Notes: generated from the sequence alone by a model not told the origin. Shown: positions 45,014-54,569, counted from the first letter of the stretch. The stretch is DNA of 64,000 nucleotides from Enterocloster aldenensis (GCF_003434055.1 NZ_QVEX01000001.1:1241824-1305823), one strand, 5' to 3'. Made by a program: numbers and translations.

Positions 45014-46255
45014 ATGGGTGTTAATTGGGAACAGATACGTAAAGAGGAATGGCCGGTCCTGGAAACCATGACGTTTTTAGACGCTGCCTGCGTAAGCTTT
45101 GCGCCGCAGAGGACGGTCAGGGCCGTGAAGGCGTTTGCGGATATGACCGCCCGCCAGGATGAGGCCAATTCCAGTGCACATCATATTGCCATGGATTCCC
45201 TGCGGCACAAGGCCTATGTGGAGGCATGCAGGCTGTTAAACGCAGATGAAGAGGAAATCGCACTGGTGGAGAGCACGTCCCATGGTCTCAATATTGCCGC
45301 CCAGGGAATTGATCTGGCTAAAGGTGACAATATCATTACAACGAATCTGGAATTTATCCAGGTAGCGCTTCCATGGTGTGTGATGAGGGAAGAAAAGGGA
45401 TTTGAGATCCGCGTATGCAAGACCCCGGACAGCCGCTTCACGGCAAAGGATTTTGCCGCCCTTGCAGATGAACACACGAAAATCATTGTCATCTCCACCC
45501 TGGAATGGTGTAACGGATGGCAGATGGATTTAAAAGATATCGGGGATTTCTGCAAAGAAAAGGGCATCATGCTGGTTGTGGATGCAGTGCAGCAGCTGGG
45601 CGTTACCAGAATCGATACAAAGGCATGCCACATTGATATCCTCACGGCAGGAGGCCATAAATGGCTGAACTCACCGTATGGGACCGGCGTGCTCTATGTC
45701 AACAAAGAGACCCTGCCAAAATTAAAACAGAGCTACGCAGGATATCTGAATACAACGGTCCCGGAAGGCGGCTGGGGCGCTTACTGGGAGAATCCCAGCG
45801 CGCCGTCCGTCAACAACTGGACCTTTGACCAGACGGCCCGCAAGTTTGAAATAGGCGGGACATCCAACTATACGGGCGCCATTGCACTTGGCGAGTCCCT
45901 GGGGCTTGTCAATGAAATCGGGATTGAGAACATAGAAGCGCGCATACGCGAGATCAGCACCTACTGCATGGACCGTATTGAGGAAATCGGAGGCACCCTC
46001 ATCACCCACAGGGACCCCGGGCATTTTGGCGGAATCGTGATTGCAAGGCTGTATGACGACCTGGATGTGGACCGCATGATATTAAAGAAACTCCATGGGA
46101 AGAAAATCTTCATTGCACAGCGTTTCACCGACTATATCGGCGGTTTCCGCATTTCCTGCCAGTATTTCAACAACAAAGAGGATATTGATAACATGATTTC
46201 AGGAATGAAGGAACTGATTGCTGAAATCGGACGGGAACCAGATTATAAAAAGTAA
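45014..46255 (+). CDS. Class V aminotransferase (cysteine desulfurase-like fold)
   Basis: 413 residues, PLP fold type I. Opening FLDAACVSFAPQRTVRAV, cofactor Asp in VVDAVQQLG and Schiff-base Lys in AGGHKWLNSPYGTG. Such proteins include desulfurases, isopenicillin-N-epimerase-like and serine-glyoxylate type enzymes; the exact reaction is not assigned. It is followed by an amino-acid-type antiporter, a racemase-like protein and threonine aldolase, so amino acid breakdown is likely. Start supported by AGGAGG eight bases upstream. Confidence 0.88.
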   Translation: MGVNWEQIRKEEWPVLETMTFLDAACVSFAPQRTVRAVKAFADMTARQDEANSSAHHIAMDSLRHKAYVEACRLLNADEEEIALVESTSHGLNIAAQGIDLAKGDNIITTNLEFIQVALPWCVMREEKGFEIRVCKTPDSRFTAKDFAALADEHTKIIVISTLEWCNGWQMDLKDIGDFCKEKGIMLVVDAVQQLGVTRIDTKACHIDILTAGGHKWLNSPYGTGVLYVNKETLPKLKQSYAGYLNTTVPEGGWGAYWENPSAPSVNNWTFDQTARKFEIGGTSNYTGAIALGESLGLVNEIGIENIEARIREISTYCMDRIEEIGGTLITHRDPGHFGGIVIARLYDDLDVDRMILKKLHGKKIFIAQRFTDYIGGFRISCQYFNNKEDIDNMISGMKELIAEIGREPDYKK

Positions 46256-46333
46256 ACGGATAAATGAATACCGGATCTGGTAAATAAAAACAGATACGGT
46301 CAATGAAACAGAGTCACATACGCGTACCCCAGG

Positions 46334-46372
46334 CAGGGACGGACAGCTCAGGCTGTCCCGTCCCTGTTTTTA
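46334..46372 (+). terminator. Rho-independent terminator after the aminotransferase gene
   Basis: CAGGGACGG-ACAGC pairs with GCTGTCCCGTCCCTG (4-base loop, one bulge) and is followed by TTTTTATT. Confidence 0.92.
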
Positions 46373-46382
46373 TTCTGCTCCC

Positions 46383-46421
46383 AACTTACAAACATCGCCC
46401 GATTTTGTAAGTTAGTTTACA
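46383..46421. promoter_or_regulatory. Overlapping inverted repeats upstream of nhaC-like gene
   Basis: AACTTACAA (46383-46391) and TTGTAAGTT (46405-46413) form one inverted repeat; TGTAA (46406-46410) and TTACA (46417-46421) form a second that shares an arm. Probably an operator with alternative dimers. The rest of the 46256-46566 gap holds the terminator and no gene. Confidence 0.45.
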
Positions 46422-46566
46422 GAAAATCATCCGTGTGTTTGCTATAATAATCCTAATGGTTGCAGCCCATGAAATTATTTTATTGAATTTTGTTTTTCTG
46501 TCTTTCAGTTTTGGGGAACTTAGTGTTGTAATACTCAGCAATGAGATTACCAGAAGGGGGTAAGTT

Positions 46567-47976
46567 ATGTTTACGAAGACAAATGAAGATAAAATACAGT
46601 TTCGGGGTGGAATGTTTGGTTTAGTGTCTCCATTTATTGTATTATTCATAGGCATCATACTGCTGTCTATTTCAGGAAAGGCCATGCCCATGGCGTTCTG
46701 GGCGCCTACACTGGCCGCGGTCCTGACAGCGCTTCTCATGTCTAAAAATGCAACCCAGTGCGCCGAAACCCTGATACAGGGAATGTCCTCAGAAATGGTC
46801 TCCATCATGTTGATGGCATGGTTCCTGGCAGGTATCGTGGCACAGCTCATGAAAGAGACAGGGCTGATCCAGGGTCTGATCTGGTTAAGCATCAATGCAG
46901 GCCTTAAGGGAAGGTTCTTCCCGTTAATAACCTTTATATGCGGAAGCCTGCTTTCCACTGCAACCGGCACGGCCCTGGGAACGGTGATTGCGCTGGCTCC
47001 CATCTTATATCCGGTGGGCGTTGCCCTGGGCGCCAATCCCCCGGTCATGGCAGCTGCCATTGTCAGTGCGGCTTACTTTGGCGATAACATCGCCCCTGTA
47101 TCCGATACCACCATTGCTTCAGCCTACACCCAGGGAATCGATGTTTCGGACGTGGTCCGTTCCAGGTTAAAATACGCCCTGACCGCAGCGGCCATTGCCA
47201 TGGTCCTGTTTGTCATCTTTGGAGGGATCGGAAGTTCCGGCGAGCCTGATTTATCCTTTATCGGCGACATTGCGCCAAACGGGCTTATCATGCTGCTGGT
47301 GCCGGCCCTGCTGATTGTTTTAATGTACCGCAACGTCCATCTGATTGTTGCCCTTATGACAGCCGGTTCCTTTGGAATCATCCTCGGCCTTGTCACAGGA
47401 CTGCTTCCTCTGTCCAGGCTGTTAGTTGTTGATATGAATGAATTCGTGGTCAGCGGAATCCTGGTGGAAGGAATCCAGAGCCTTATTGATATTGCGGTAT
47501 TCGCCATGCTGCTGATGGGACTTATCAATCTTTTAGACAAAGGCGGTTTCTTTGAGTGGATGATCAACGCCCTTTCCAAATATACAAAAGATGACCGCTC
47601 CTCTGAACTTGTAATTGCACTGATTGATATCATCCTCTGCCTGCTGACAGTGGCAAACAGCGTGGTTATCGTCATGGAAGGCCCCATTGCCAAGAAACTG
47701 CTGGTGGAAACCCATAACATCTCCCCTGATCGCAGCGCCAACATCCTGGATGCGGTGTCCTGTGTGTCCATGTGCCTGATTCCATATAGTTTTGCACCCC
47801 TCCTTACCTTTATGTTCGCCAATGGTTCAGGTGCGCCTGTTAATTTCTCAGTAAACTACATGGTCCTGTTTTCCTTCCACGGCTGGGCGCTGGGCGCCGT
47901 CATGCTGTTTTCCATCCTGACCGGCTGGGGACGTACCCATGGCCCGGTAAAGAAAAGGGCGGTTAAGGGGGATTGA
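46567..47976 (+). CDS. NhaC family Na+/H+ (amino acid) antiporter
   Basis: 469 residues, about eleven helices, with the NhaC family loop AAAIVSAAYFGDNIAPVSDTT (shown in part) and LSTATGTALGTVIALAPI. NhaC-type carriers exchange Na+ with H+ or, as in malate-lactate and amino acid carriers, with organic ions. Beside a racemase-like and a threonine aldolase gene, an amino acid substrate is plausible. The following gene starts 3 bp after its stop. Ribosome site AAGGGGG. Confidence 0.88.
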   Translation: MFTKTNEDKIQFRGGMFGLVSPFIVLFIGIILLSISGKAMPMAFWAPTLAAVLTALLMSKNATQCAETLIQGMSSEMVSIMLMAWFLAGIVAQLMKETGLIQGLIWLSINAGLKGRFFPLITFICGSLLSTATGTALGTVIALAPILYPVGVALGANPPVMAAAIVSAAYFGDNIAPVSDTTIASAYTQGIDVSDVVRSRLKYALTAAAIAMVLFVIFGGIGSSGEPDLSFIGDIAPNGLIMLLVPALLIVLMYRNVHLIVALMTAGSFGIILGLVTGLLPLSRLLVVDMNEFVVSGILVEGIQSLIDIAVFAMLLMGLINLLDKGGFFEWMINALSKYTKDDRSSELVIALIDIILCLLTVANSVVIVMEGPIAKKLLVETHNISPDRSANILDAVSCVSMCLIPYSFAPLLTFMFANGSGAPVNFSVNYMVLFSFHGWALGAVMLFSILTGWGRTHGPVKKRAVKGD

Positions 47977-47978
47977 GG

Positions 47979-48689
47979 ATGAAGCTTGAGACAGGTCAGG
48001 CCTTTTACGGCCAGAAAGTCGGGATCCTTGTATTTTCCACAAAGACCCCAAGGATTCCGGGGGACGCAGGACACGGCGAATCCTTTCCATACCAGGTGCG
48101 GTATGAAATTGTAGAAGGCGGTTTTGCTGATTTGATTACCGGTTCTGCCGGGATAAAGGATGCTATACTTAAAGCAGGACAGAACCTGACCCGGCTGGGA
48201 ATCCGGGCCATCATAGGAGACTGCGGCATGATGTCACTTTATCAGGATTGTCTTGGAAAAGAGCTGGGCGTGCTGTTTGCCGGCTCCTCCCTCTGCCTGA
48301 TACCAACAGTATGGCAGCTGATCGGGCGCCATGGAACCATCGGCATCATTACCGGCCACTCCAAACTACTAGGCAGACAGCATCTGAAACATTCAGGATG
48401 GGATGAGGACATGGATATCTCCATACAGGGAATGGAGGACCAGAAGCATTTCCGTGAAATCGTCATTGAAGGCGGCCTGCACCTAAACAGGGAGGCAATG
48501 CTTAAGGATGTGCTGGAGGCCGGGAAAAAGCTGCGGGAAAAAACACCGGGGCTGCGGGCAGTCATATTTGAATGCAGCAACCTGGCCACCTATTCATCCG
48601 CACTTGCAGAAGAACTGGAGCTTCCGGTATTTGATACCATCTCCGCCGCCAACCTGTTGGAATACGGCGTCCATCCACCCAGGTACTGA
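47979..48689 (+). CDS. Aspartate/glutamate/hydantoin racemase family protein
   Basis: 236 residues from the ATG at 47979; a TTG two codons earlier overlaps the nhaC stop and is an alternative. The two catalytic-Cys positions of the family are visible: AIIGDCGMMS and VIFECSNLATYS. These enzymes racemise acidic amino acids or hydantoins without PLP. Between nhaC and threonine aldolase it could convert a D-amino acid for the aldolase; that is inference. Confidence 0.82.
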   Translation: MKLETGQAFYGQKVGILVFSTKTPRIPGDAGHGESFPYQVRYEIVEGGFADLITGSAGIKDAILKAGQNLTRLGIRAIIGDCGMMSLYQDCLGKELGVLFAGSSLCLIPTVWQLIGRHGTIGIITGHSKLLGRQHLKHSGWDEDMDISIQGMEDQKHFREIVIEGGLHLNREAMLKDVLEAGKKLREKTPGLRAVIFECSNLATYSSALAEELELPVFDTISAANLLEYGVHPPRY

Positions 48690-48707
48690 ACCAGAAACGG
48701 AGGAACC

Positions 48708-49742
48708 ATGTATTGGATTGATTTAAGGAGCGATACGGTAACACAGCCCACCATGGCCATGCGGCAGGCCATGAAGGATGCCATTGTGGGGGATGATGTA
48801 TATGGCGATGACCCAACCGTCAACCAGCTGGAAGCAATGGCTGCCCGGAGGATGGGCAAGGAAGCCGCGCTGTTTGTGGTATCCGGCACAATGGGCAACC
48901 AGCTTGCAGTCATGACGCATACCACGCCCGGGCAGGAAATCATTTCCAACAGGAACTGCCACATCATACATTATGAATGCGGCTCGCCCGCCAGGCTGTC
49001 CGGCGTGGGGTACGCGCTGACAGACCGTGACGACGGGACCGTGACAGCAGAAGATGTCATACGCTTAAAACGTCCGGAACACGATGCGCATTTCCCTGCA
49101 ACAGGATTGGTATGTGTGGAAAATGCACTCTGCAACGGGACCGTTGTTCCCATGGACCTGCTCCGCCGCACCTGCGGCACAGCCCATGACAACCATATCC
49201 CGGTCCATCTGGACGGCGCCAGGATTTTCAACGCTGCCCTGGCCCTTGGGGTCGATGCCGCTGAAATTGCCGCCTGTGCGGATTCCGTCATGTTCTGTAT
49301 CTCAAAAGGCCTGTGCGCCCCTGTTGGCTCACTGCTGTGCGGGACAAAAGAATTCATAGAAAAGGCGCGGGCAAACAGGAAAGCCCTGGGCGGCGGGATG
49401 CGCCAGGCCGGAGTCATAGCTGCCTGCGGGGTTGTGGCCCTTGAGGACATGGTGGAACGGCTTAAGGAAGACCATGATAACGCAAAATATCTGGGTGGAC
49501 GTCTAAATGAAATACCCGGCATCTACGCGGACATGGACAGGATACAGATTAACATGGTATTCTGGAAAACAGATATAAAAGGATTCACTTCCCCTGGATT
49601 CGTGGATTTCATGGATAAAAAAGGCGCGAAGGTCTACGGGATACTTGCAGATGAATACCGCTTTGTCACAAGCCATGATACGCCGCGGCGTTCACTGGAC
49701 CAGGTGGTTCAGTTAATCAGGGAGTATATCCATACCTTATGA
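48708..49742 (+). CDS. Low-specificity threonine aldolase family (PLP lyase)
   Basis: 344 residues, fold type I PLP enzyme. Opening IDLRSDTVTQPT is the family signature; YGDDPTVNQLEA and HLDGARIFNAA (PLP Asp) follow, with the Schiff-base Lys in CISKGLCAPVGS. It splits beta-hydroxy amino acids to glycine and an aldehyde. Last gene of the nhaC-racemase-aldolase unit, ended by a long terminator hairpin. Confidence 0.92.
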   Translation: MYWIDLRSDTVTQPTMAMRQAMKDAIVGDDVYGDDPTVNQLEAMAARRMGKEAALFVVSGTMGNQLAVMTHTTPGQEIISNRNCHIIHYECGSPARLSGVGYALTDRDDGTVTAEDVIRLKRPEHDAHFPATGLVCVENALCNGTVVPMDLLRRTCGTAHDNHIPVHLDGARIFNAALALGVDAAEIAACADSVMFCISKGLCAPVGSLLCGTKEFIEKARANRKALGGGMRQAGVIAACGVVALEDMVERLKEDHDNAKYLGGRLNEIPGIYADMDRIQINMVFWKTDIKGFTSPGFVDFMDKKGAKVYGILADEYRFVTSHDTPRRSLDQVVQLIREYIHTL

Positions 49743-49760
49743 ATGTGATACTATAAAATG

Positions 49761-49818
49761 TAACTGCCGGTTAACGGATCTGCTATTTTTTTAAAGCAGA
49801 TTGCTTAACCGGCAGTTA
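49761..49818. terminator. Long bidirectional terminator hairpin
   Basis: TAACTGCCGGTTAA (49761-49774) pairs perfectly with 49805-49818, and an inner ATCTGCT/AGCAGAT stem tops it. It lies between convergent threonine aldolase and TRAP genes. Confidence 0.92.
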
Positions 49819-49831
49819 TTGTTTTATTTCC

Positions 49832-51118
49832 TTAGAAAAGATTGGGGAACAGCGCCGTCGGTATTGCCAGGAACACATCCGAGAACACCATCATCAGCAC
49901 CAGTACTGCCAGCGAAGATAAGAAGTAAGGAAGAACTCCCTTAAATGAATCCTCGATGCTGATCCCGCTGATGGAACCCGCCAAAAGCAGGCACAGGCCG
50001 TAAGGCGGCGTCACCAGCCCAAGGGCCAGGGTAACCACCACAATCAATCCAAGGATGATGGGGCTGATCCCAAGGGCTGCTGCAGACGGCAGGATAATCG
50101 GCACAAACAGGATCATGGCCGGTACCGCGTCCATAAAAGTTCCTACAAACATGAAGAACAGCACAACCACCACAAGGAATAACAGCTTTCCTCCGGGCAT
50201 TCCCACAAAAAAACCCTGTACAGCTGCATTCAGCTGATAATAGCTCAGCAGTTCTCCCAATGCATTGGCTGTTGCCAGGGCAAACAGGGACAGGGAGGAC
50301 AGCTTCATGGTCTCAACCAGGATGGCCGGAATCCGCCTGATCTTAATTGTCTTGTAGAAGAAAATGCCGATTATCAGCGCGTAGACACAGGCCACTGCCG
50401 CGGACTCCGTGGGGGTGAACCAGCCGGTCACGATACCTCCGATCAGGATTACAGGCGTCATCAGGGCGGGAAGGGAACTCCATACCTGGCCCAGGATTTC
50501 TCCTGTTGGGATGCGCTCACCCTTAGGGAAATTCTTTTTCTTGGAATAAAACATAACCACCCCCATCATGGCAAGCCCCAGCATGATCCCGGGAATCAGC
50601 CCGGTCATGAACAGGGCGCCTGTCCCCACATTGGCAATGCCTGCAAATACCACCATGGTGATACTGGGCGGTATGATGGAGCCCAGGGTGGAGGAGGCCG
50701 CTGTCACGCCTACCGCGGTCTGCTTGTCATATCCCTGCTTTTCCATGGCCGGAATCAGGATTTTTCCCACGCCGGCCGTATCTGCCTGTGAGGAGCCGGA
50801 TATGCCCGCAAAAATCATGGACACAAGGATGTTGGCATGGGCCAGTCCGCCCCGCACATGGCCCACGCAGGCAGAGCATACGTCAATGAGCCGGTCTGAA
50901 ATGGCGCCTTCATTCATCAGGTTGGCGGCCAGGATGAAAAGAGGGACCGCAAGCAGGGTAAAGCTGTTAAGGCCGTTAAACATTTTCGTAAACACAACAC
51001 TGTTGGGAATGATTGGAAGCGCGGCAATCCCGGCAAAGGAAACAAATCCAAGTGCAAAGGAAATCGGTACTCCCAGCACCACAAATGCTATGAATATGAC
51101 CACCAGTAATATCTGCAT
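49832..51118 (-). CDS. TRAP transporter large permease (DctM/YiaN type)
   Basis: 428 residues, about twelve helices of the DctM family (PISFALGFVSFAGIAALPII, ILVSMIFAGISGSSQADTAG, LGSIIPPSITMVVFAGIAN, VTPPYGLCLLL). It moves the substrate with Na+ after hand-over from the binding protein. Starts 3 bp after the small permease. With a YiaK-like reductase upstream, the set matches E. coli yiaMNO in makeup. Confidence 0.95.
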   Translation of the reverse strand: MQILLVVIFIAFVVLGVPISFALGFVSFAGIAALPIIPNSVVFTKMFNGLNSFTLLAVPLFILAANLMNEGAISDRLIDVCSACVGHVRGGLAHANILVSMIFAGISGSSQADTAGVGKILIPAMEKQGYDKQTAVGVTAASSTLGSIIPPSITMVVFAGIANVGTGALFMTGLIPGIMLGLAMMGVVMFYSKKKNFPKGERIPTGEILGQVWSSLPALMTPVILIGGIVTGWFTPTESAAVACVYALIIGIFFYKTIKIRRIPAILVETMKLSSLSLFALATANALGELLSYYQLNAAVQGFFVGMPGGKLLFLVVVVLFFMFVGTFMDAVPAMILFVPIILPSAAALGISPIILGLIVVVTLALGLVTPPYGLCLLLAGSISGISIEDSFKGVLPYFLSSLAVLVLMMVFSDVFLAIPTALFPNLF

Positions 51119-51121
51119 GAT

Positions 51122-51601
51122 TTATTTTCCTCCTATCAATGATTTCACATCATCCACAATCTGCCCAGCCAGATAAAGGGCGGATGTGGCGCCGCACACA
51201 GGGATGCACAGCCATGTGGGACCTCTCTTAAAATCCGGTATGCTGACCCAGCGGTAATTCCAGAACTGCTTTGTGATCTTACAGCCGTACCAGAACATCA
51301 ATACTGCAAATGTCAGCATCACAGCTGCAATCCCCAGGGAAATCACCCTCTTTACCCTGTCATTCTTCATCATGTCGCTGACAGACGTAAATGCGAAATG
51401 CCTCTTCTCATAAACCATGGCACCTGCCCCCATAAAGGCCGCCCATATAAACGCATACATGGAAACGTCCTCTGTCCAGATAGCCGCTATGCCTGCATAA
51501 CGGCATCCCATCTGAATCACTACACTCATAAGGAATATACTCAAAAATACCCCTCCTGCTGCAATCTGCACCTTCTGCAGATAACCCAACATCTTACTCA
51601 T
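51122..51601 (-). CDS. TRAP transporter small permease (DctQ/YiaM type)
   Basis: 159 residues, four helices (IFLMSVVIQMGCRYAGIAAIW, MYAFIWAAFMGAGAMVYE, IAAVMLTFAVLMFWYG, CGATSALYLAGQIV). The DctQ subunit caps the large permease. Ribosome site AAGGAGGG; 55 bp after the binding-protein gene. Confidence 0.93.
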   Translation of the reverse strand: MSKMLGYLQKVQIAAGGVFLSIFLMSVVIQMGCRYAGIAAIWTEDVSMYAFIWAAFMGAGAMVYEKRHFAFTSVSDMMKNDRVKRVISLGIAAVMLTFAVLMFWYGCKITKQFWNYRWVSIPDFKRGPTWLCIPVCGATSALYLAGQIVDDVKSLIGGK

Positions 51602-51656
51602 GGTTCTTAACCCTCCTTGTCATGGCCTTTATTCAAAACATTCCAGCCAGCCTTTG

Positions 51657-52709
51657 CTACCTGTCCTGAAGCCGTTCTCCTTCATCCCGGATCATTGCCA
51701 GATAATCCTCCATATGGTTTTCAGCAGCAAACCTGTCCTGGATAGGGATGGCGATTGCCTTAAACGCATCAATATCCACGTCCGCGAAATCAGTGACCTG
51801 CGCCCCATCCTCCATGACCTTTTTCTTGGATTCCTCAAACATGTCATAGGTGACCCGGCGGTTTTCCTCAGTGGCAATGCGGCAGGCCTCGTCAAACCAC
51901 CCCCTCTGCTCCTCGGTCAGCGCATTGTAGAACTGGCCCGTGGTAAGGAAAAGCCTGGTTGTATAGTCATGATGGGTCTCGCTTATGTATCTGCCGTTCT
52001 CTGTCTTGTGGTGTTCTTTTAAGCGGAAACTGGTATAATCGTTTTCAGCGGAATCCACCACGCCCTGGCTTAAGGCCTGGTAAAGCTCGCCCCAGGCAAC
52101 AGAGGTGGGGATGGCGCCGCAGCTTTTAAAGAATTCCTGGACAACGGGCGTGCTCTGGGTACGGATGGTCATGCCCTTTAAGTCGCCTGGGGCCGTGACT
52201 GCCTTCTTTCCATAGTAATCCCTGACCGAGCTGGTCCAATAGCCCATGATACGGAAACGGTCATCGGTCTTCTCTGCCAGAAGACGGTTCATATCCTGGC
52301 CGAACCGGCCGTCCACACATGCCTCCCAGTGGTCAAAGCTGTCAAACAGGTAAAGAAGGGAGAACATGTCGATTTCCTTAACCCCCAGAAGCGTCATGAA
52401 ACCAGGGGATGCCACGGTCAGATGGACGGCTCCCATTTCCAGCTTTTCCACCAGCTCGGATTCATTTTCACCTAACGTGCCATGGTGGAGGGTTGCGGTG
52501 GCCCTTCCCCCCGACACCTCCTCCAGCGCTTCTTTAAACCGGATTGCAGCCTTTGTGTAGGGGTTCTCCATCGAAGTCTGGTTGTGGGCAACAATGATAT
52601 TCAATTCAGGCTTTGGCTTTCCATCCTCTGATGCCGGTGAGGACGAGCAGCCAGTAAATGCCATGACCATCATGGCCGCTGCCAGCAGTAATGCTAATTT
52701 CCTTTTCAT
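51657..52709 (-). CDS. TRAP transporter substrate-binding lipoprotein (DctP/YiaO type)
   Basis: 350 residues from the ATG at 52709 (GGGAAGG seven bases upstream). Signal peptide with lipobox FTGCSSS, so anchored to the outer face of the membrane. DctP fold: ELNIIVAHNQTSMENPYTKA, then DLKGMTIRTQSTPVVQEFFK with the Arg that clamps a substrate carboxylate, and SQGVVDSAENDYTSFR. It likely binds a sugar acid such as 2,3-diketo-L-gulonate. Confidence 0.93.
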   Translation of the reverse strand: MKRKLALLLAAAMMVMAFTGCSSSPASEDGKPKPELNIIVAHNQTSMENPYTKAAIRFKEALEEVSGGRATATLHHGTLGENESELVEKLEMGAVHLTVASPGFMTLLGVKEIDMFSLLYLFDSFDHWEACVDGRFGQDMNRLLAEKTDDRFRIMGYWTSSVRDYYGKKAVTAPGDLKGMTIRTQSTPVVQEFFKSCGAIPTSVAWGELYQALSQGVVDSAENDYTSFRLKEHHKTENGRYISETHHDYTTRLFLTTGQFYNALTEEQRGWFDEACRIATEENRRVTYDMFEESKKKVMEDGAQVTDFADVDIDAFKAIAIPIQDRFAAENHMEDYLAMIRDEGERLQDR

Positions 52710-52770
52710 ATCCATACCTTCCCTTCTCCATGCGTGATTACATAACGGATGCGGTTTCCGCTTATGGCCA

Positions 52771-53775
52771 TTACATTGCCAGTACCTGCTCCCACTTCTC
52801 CTCAATGACCGGTATTCCGTTTGCCAGGTTATCCTGGATGGACAGGGATTCCGGCTCACCTGGGTAAAGTACCTTCCCGCCCTCAACCGCCGGTTCAGAG
52901 GACTGGATATCCGCAACAATCCGGTCCACAATCCCATCTGTCAGTTCTACGCCATTGGCCTTTGCCGGATCAATGGCAATCATGATCTGCGTCAACCCAA
53001 CCTCATCGCCAAATGTTCCAATCTGCTGCACGGAATTGCCGTTGGTCAGCACAGTGGCAATCAGATCCAGCGCAATGGAAATCCCGCTTCCTTTCCAGTA
53101 ACCCATGGGAAGCACCCTCCAGGTCTTTTCAATCTCAGCCGGGTCCGTGGTCAGGTTTCCATTGGTGTCGTATCCCCCTGGCACGGGAAGCTGGACTCCC
53201 TTTAACCTGCAGTCCTCAATCTTGCCATAGGAAAACTGGGAAACAGCACAGTCAATCACGACATGCTGCCCATTGCTCCTTGGAACCGCGAAAATGATTG
53301 GATTGTTGCCGATTTTCCGGTCCCTGCCGCCCCATGCAGGCATGTTGGGACATGTATTGGACCAGCAGATTCCGATGCATCCCTTATCCGCTGCCTGGAA
53401 GCCATAGCTTCCGCCCCTCATCCAGTGGTTGTTATTGCCAAGTGCAACCAGGCCGATTCCATACTCCTTAGCCAGTTCACACGCCCTGTCCATTGCCAGC
53501 CTGGCATTCAGCGGTCCAAACCCCCTGTGGCCATTCCACCGCTCAAATGCCCCCATCTGCAGTTCGCATTCAGCTACAATATCCGGGTCAATCTCCCCTT
53601 TGTCCAGATATTCCACCACTCTTGGGAAACGGTTCAGGCCGTGGGAGTAAACACCTGCAAGGCTGTTCTGTGCGAAAATCACAGCCGCGGCCTCTGCCCT
53701 GTCCTCAGTAAACCCTTTCTTTACAAGAACCCTCTTAAATTCATTTACCATTGTCTCATAGGGAACCCTCTTCAT
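52771..53775 (-). CDS. dlgD: 2,3-diketo-L-gulonate reductase (YiaK/DlgD type)
   Basis: 334 residues of the Ldh2/malate dehydrogenase family. Long stretches match E. coli YiaK closely: SGVYSHGVNRFPR-like AGVYSHGLNRFPR, GIGLVALGNNNHWMRGGSYG, GICWSNT and LPMGYWKGSG. It reduces a 2-keto sugar acid with NAD(P)H. The start at 53775 is set by AGGAGG eight bases upstream. First gene of the operon with the TRAP transporter. The operator GCAATCGATTGC lies 48 bp upstream. Confidence 0.9.
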   Translation of the reverse strand: MKRVPYETMVNEFKRVLVKKGFTEDRAEAAAVIFAQNSLAGVYSHGLNRFPRVVEYLDKGEIDPDIVAECELQMGAFERWNGHRGFGPLNARLAMDRACELAKEYGIGLVALGNNNHWMRGGSYGFQAADKGCIGICWSNTCPNMPAWGGRDRKIGNNPIIFAVPRSNGQHVVIDCAVSQFSYGKIEDCRLKGVQLPVPGGYDTNGNLTTDPAEIEKTWRVLPMGYWKGSGISIALDLIATVLTNGNSVQQIGTFGDEVGLTQIMIAIDPAKANGVELTDGIVDRIVADIQSSEPAVEGGKVLYPGEPESLSIQDNLANGIPVIEEKWEQVLAM

Positions 53776-53822
53776 CTTCATATCCTCCTGATTTTATGAT
53801 TTTGTGACTGCCTTTTATTATT

Positions 53823-53834
53823 GCAATCGATTGC
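53823..53834. promoter_or_regulatory. LacI operator, dlgD promoter
   Basis: GCAATCGATTGC, a perfect 12-bp palindrome with the central CG of LacI-family sites. Identical to 54408-54419 and related to the site at the lacI promoter. Confidence 0.8.
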
Positions 53835-53937
53835 TAAAATGTTCTTAATAATAGGGCCTGCCTCCTGATGGTTATACATGCCCTGTGGTTGTTATACTTG
53901 TTTACTGTTGGCTGCATATTGTTTATTATCTAATATT

Positions 53938-54186
53938 GGTTGATTATTGTCTATTGTCCATGGTTATTGCATGTTGCTTATTGCTTATTGATAATTGCTT
54001 ATTACTCATTACCTATTGCTCACTGCTCACTGCTCACCGCTCATTACCTGTTGCCTGTTGCTTACCACTCACTAATCACTGCTCATTGCCTATTGCCTAT
54101 TGCCCACTACTCACTACTTATTTCCTATTTCCTATTGCTATTACTTATTTTCCATTGTTCACTGCCTACTAATCATTTCTCATACC
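53938..54186. repeat. Degenerate 7-bp tandem array, about 35 units
   Basis: Heptamers of the type TTGCTTA, TTGCCTA, CTGCTCA, TTACCTA follow each other in register for about 250 bp; a looser continuation extends left to about 53885. It shows as a leucine/alanine/tyrosine-rich open frame, but there is no gene-like start. Located in the 1.4-kb gap between dlgD and lacI. Confidence 0.85.
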
Positions 54187-54385
54187 AAATACCCATGATA
54201 CCGATATTCATTATAAGTTTATACTCAAATGATATTGACAAAATATCTGTCACGAAGCACTCAGCCGTATTCCTGCAGCGCCAAATGTACCCTATGGCCC
54301 TTTGTATCTGTTCCAGGCAGTCATCCCCAAATTCCCCGGCCCGAACTGCCTTAATATTATGTATTCCTTCTCTCTTTTCCGTCAA
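54173..54385 (-). CDS. Possible small gene or gene remnant
   Basis: 70-residue frame from a TTG at 54385. Residues about 10-55 (VRAGEFGDDCLEQIQRAIGY, then IWRCRNTAECFVTDILSISF) look protein-like. There is no strong ribosome site. The perfect operator GCAATCGATTGC lies 23 bp upstream in the right place for a regulated promoter. I recognise no family. It may be the decayed remains of a gene of the dlgD regulon, and its 3' end runs into the heptamer array. Confidence 0.3.
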   Translation of the reverse strand: MTEKREGIHNIKAVRAGEFGDDCLEQIQRAIGYIWRCRNTAECFVTDILSISFEYKLIMNIGIMGIWYEK

Positions 54386-54407
54386 ATCAAAATTCTCTAT
54401 TAGTTTT

Positions 54408-54419
54408 GCAATCGATTGC
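54408..54419. promoter_or_regulatory. LacI operator, second perfect copy
   Basis: GCAATCGATTGC, identical to the site before dlgD and 585 bp from it. Could serve a small gene at 54173-54385 or allow repression by DNA looping. Confidence 0.7.
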
Positions 54420-54569
54420 TATTCATGTATTAATGATAGCATATGCCTTTACTGATTTCAAGTGCCTTTTCATCGTCTAATTTTACGTATTTTGTTGGGA
54501 ATTTTTGTGCAATATTACTTTATTGGATGGTTTACGGTTATTTCAGGCATTTCTTCTTATAAATAAATT

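Noticed and set aside
44880..45071. Small frame before the aminotransferase gene
   Set aside because: It overlaps the real gene in another frame and its product shows no protein-like pattern; a hairpin in the leader explains the structure seen.
53885..54455. Long leucine/tyrosine-rich open frames across the heptamer array
   Set aside because: They are by-products of the 7-bp repeat, with no ribosome site or recognisable domain.
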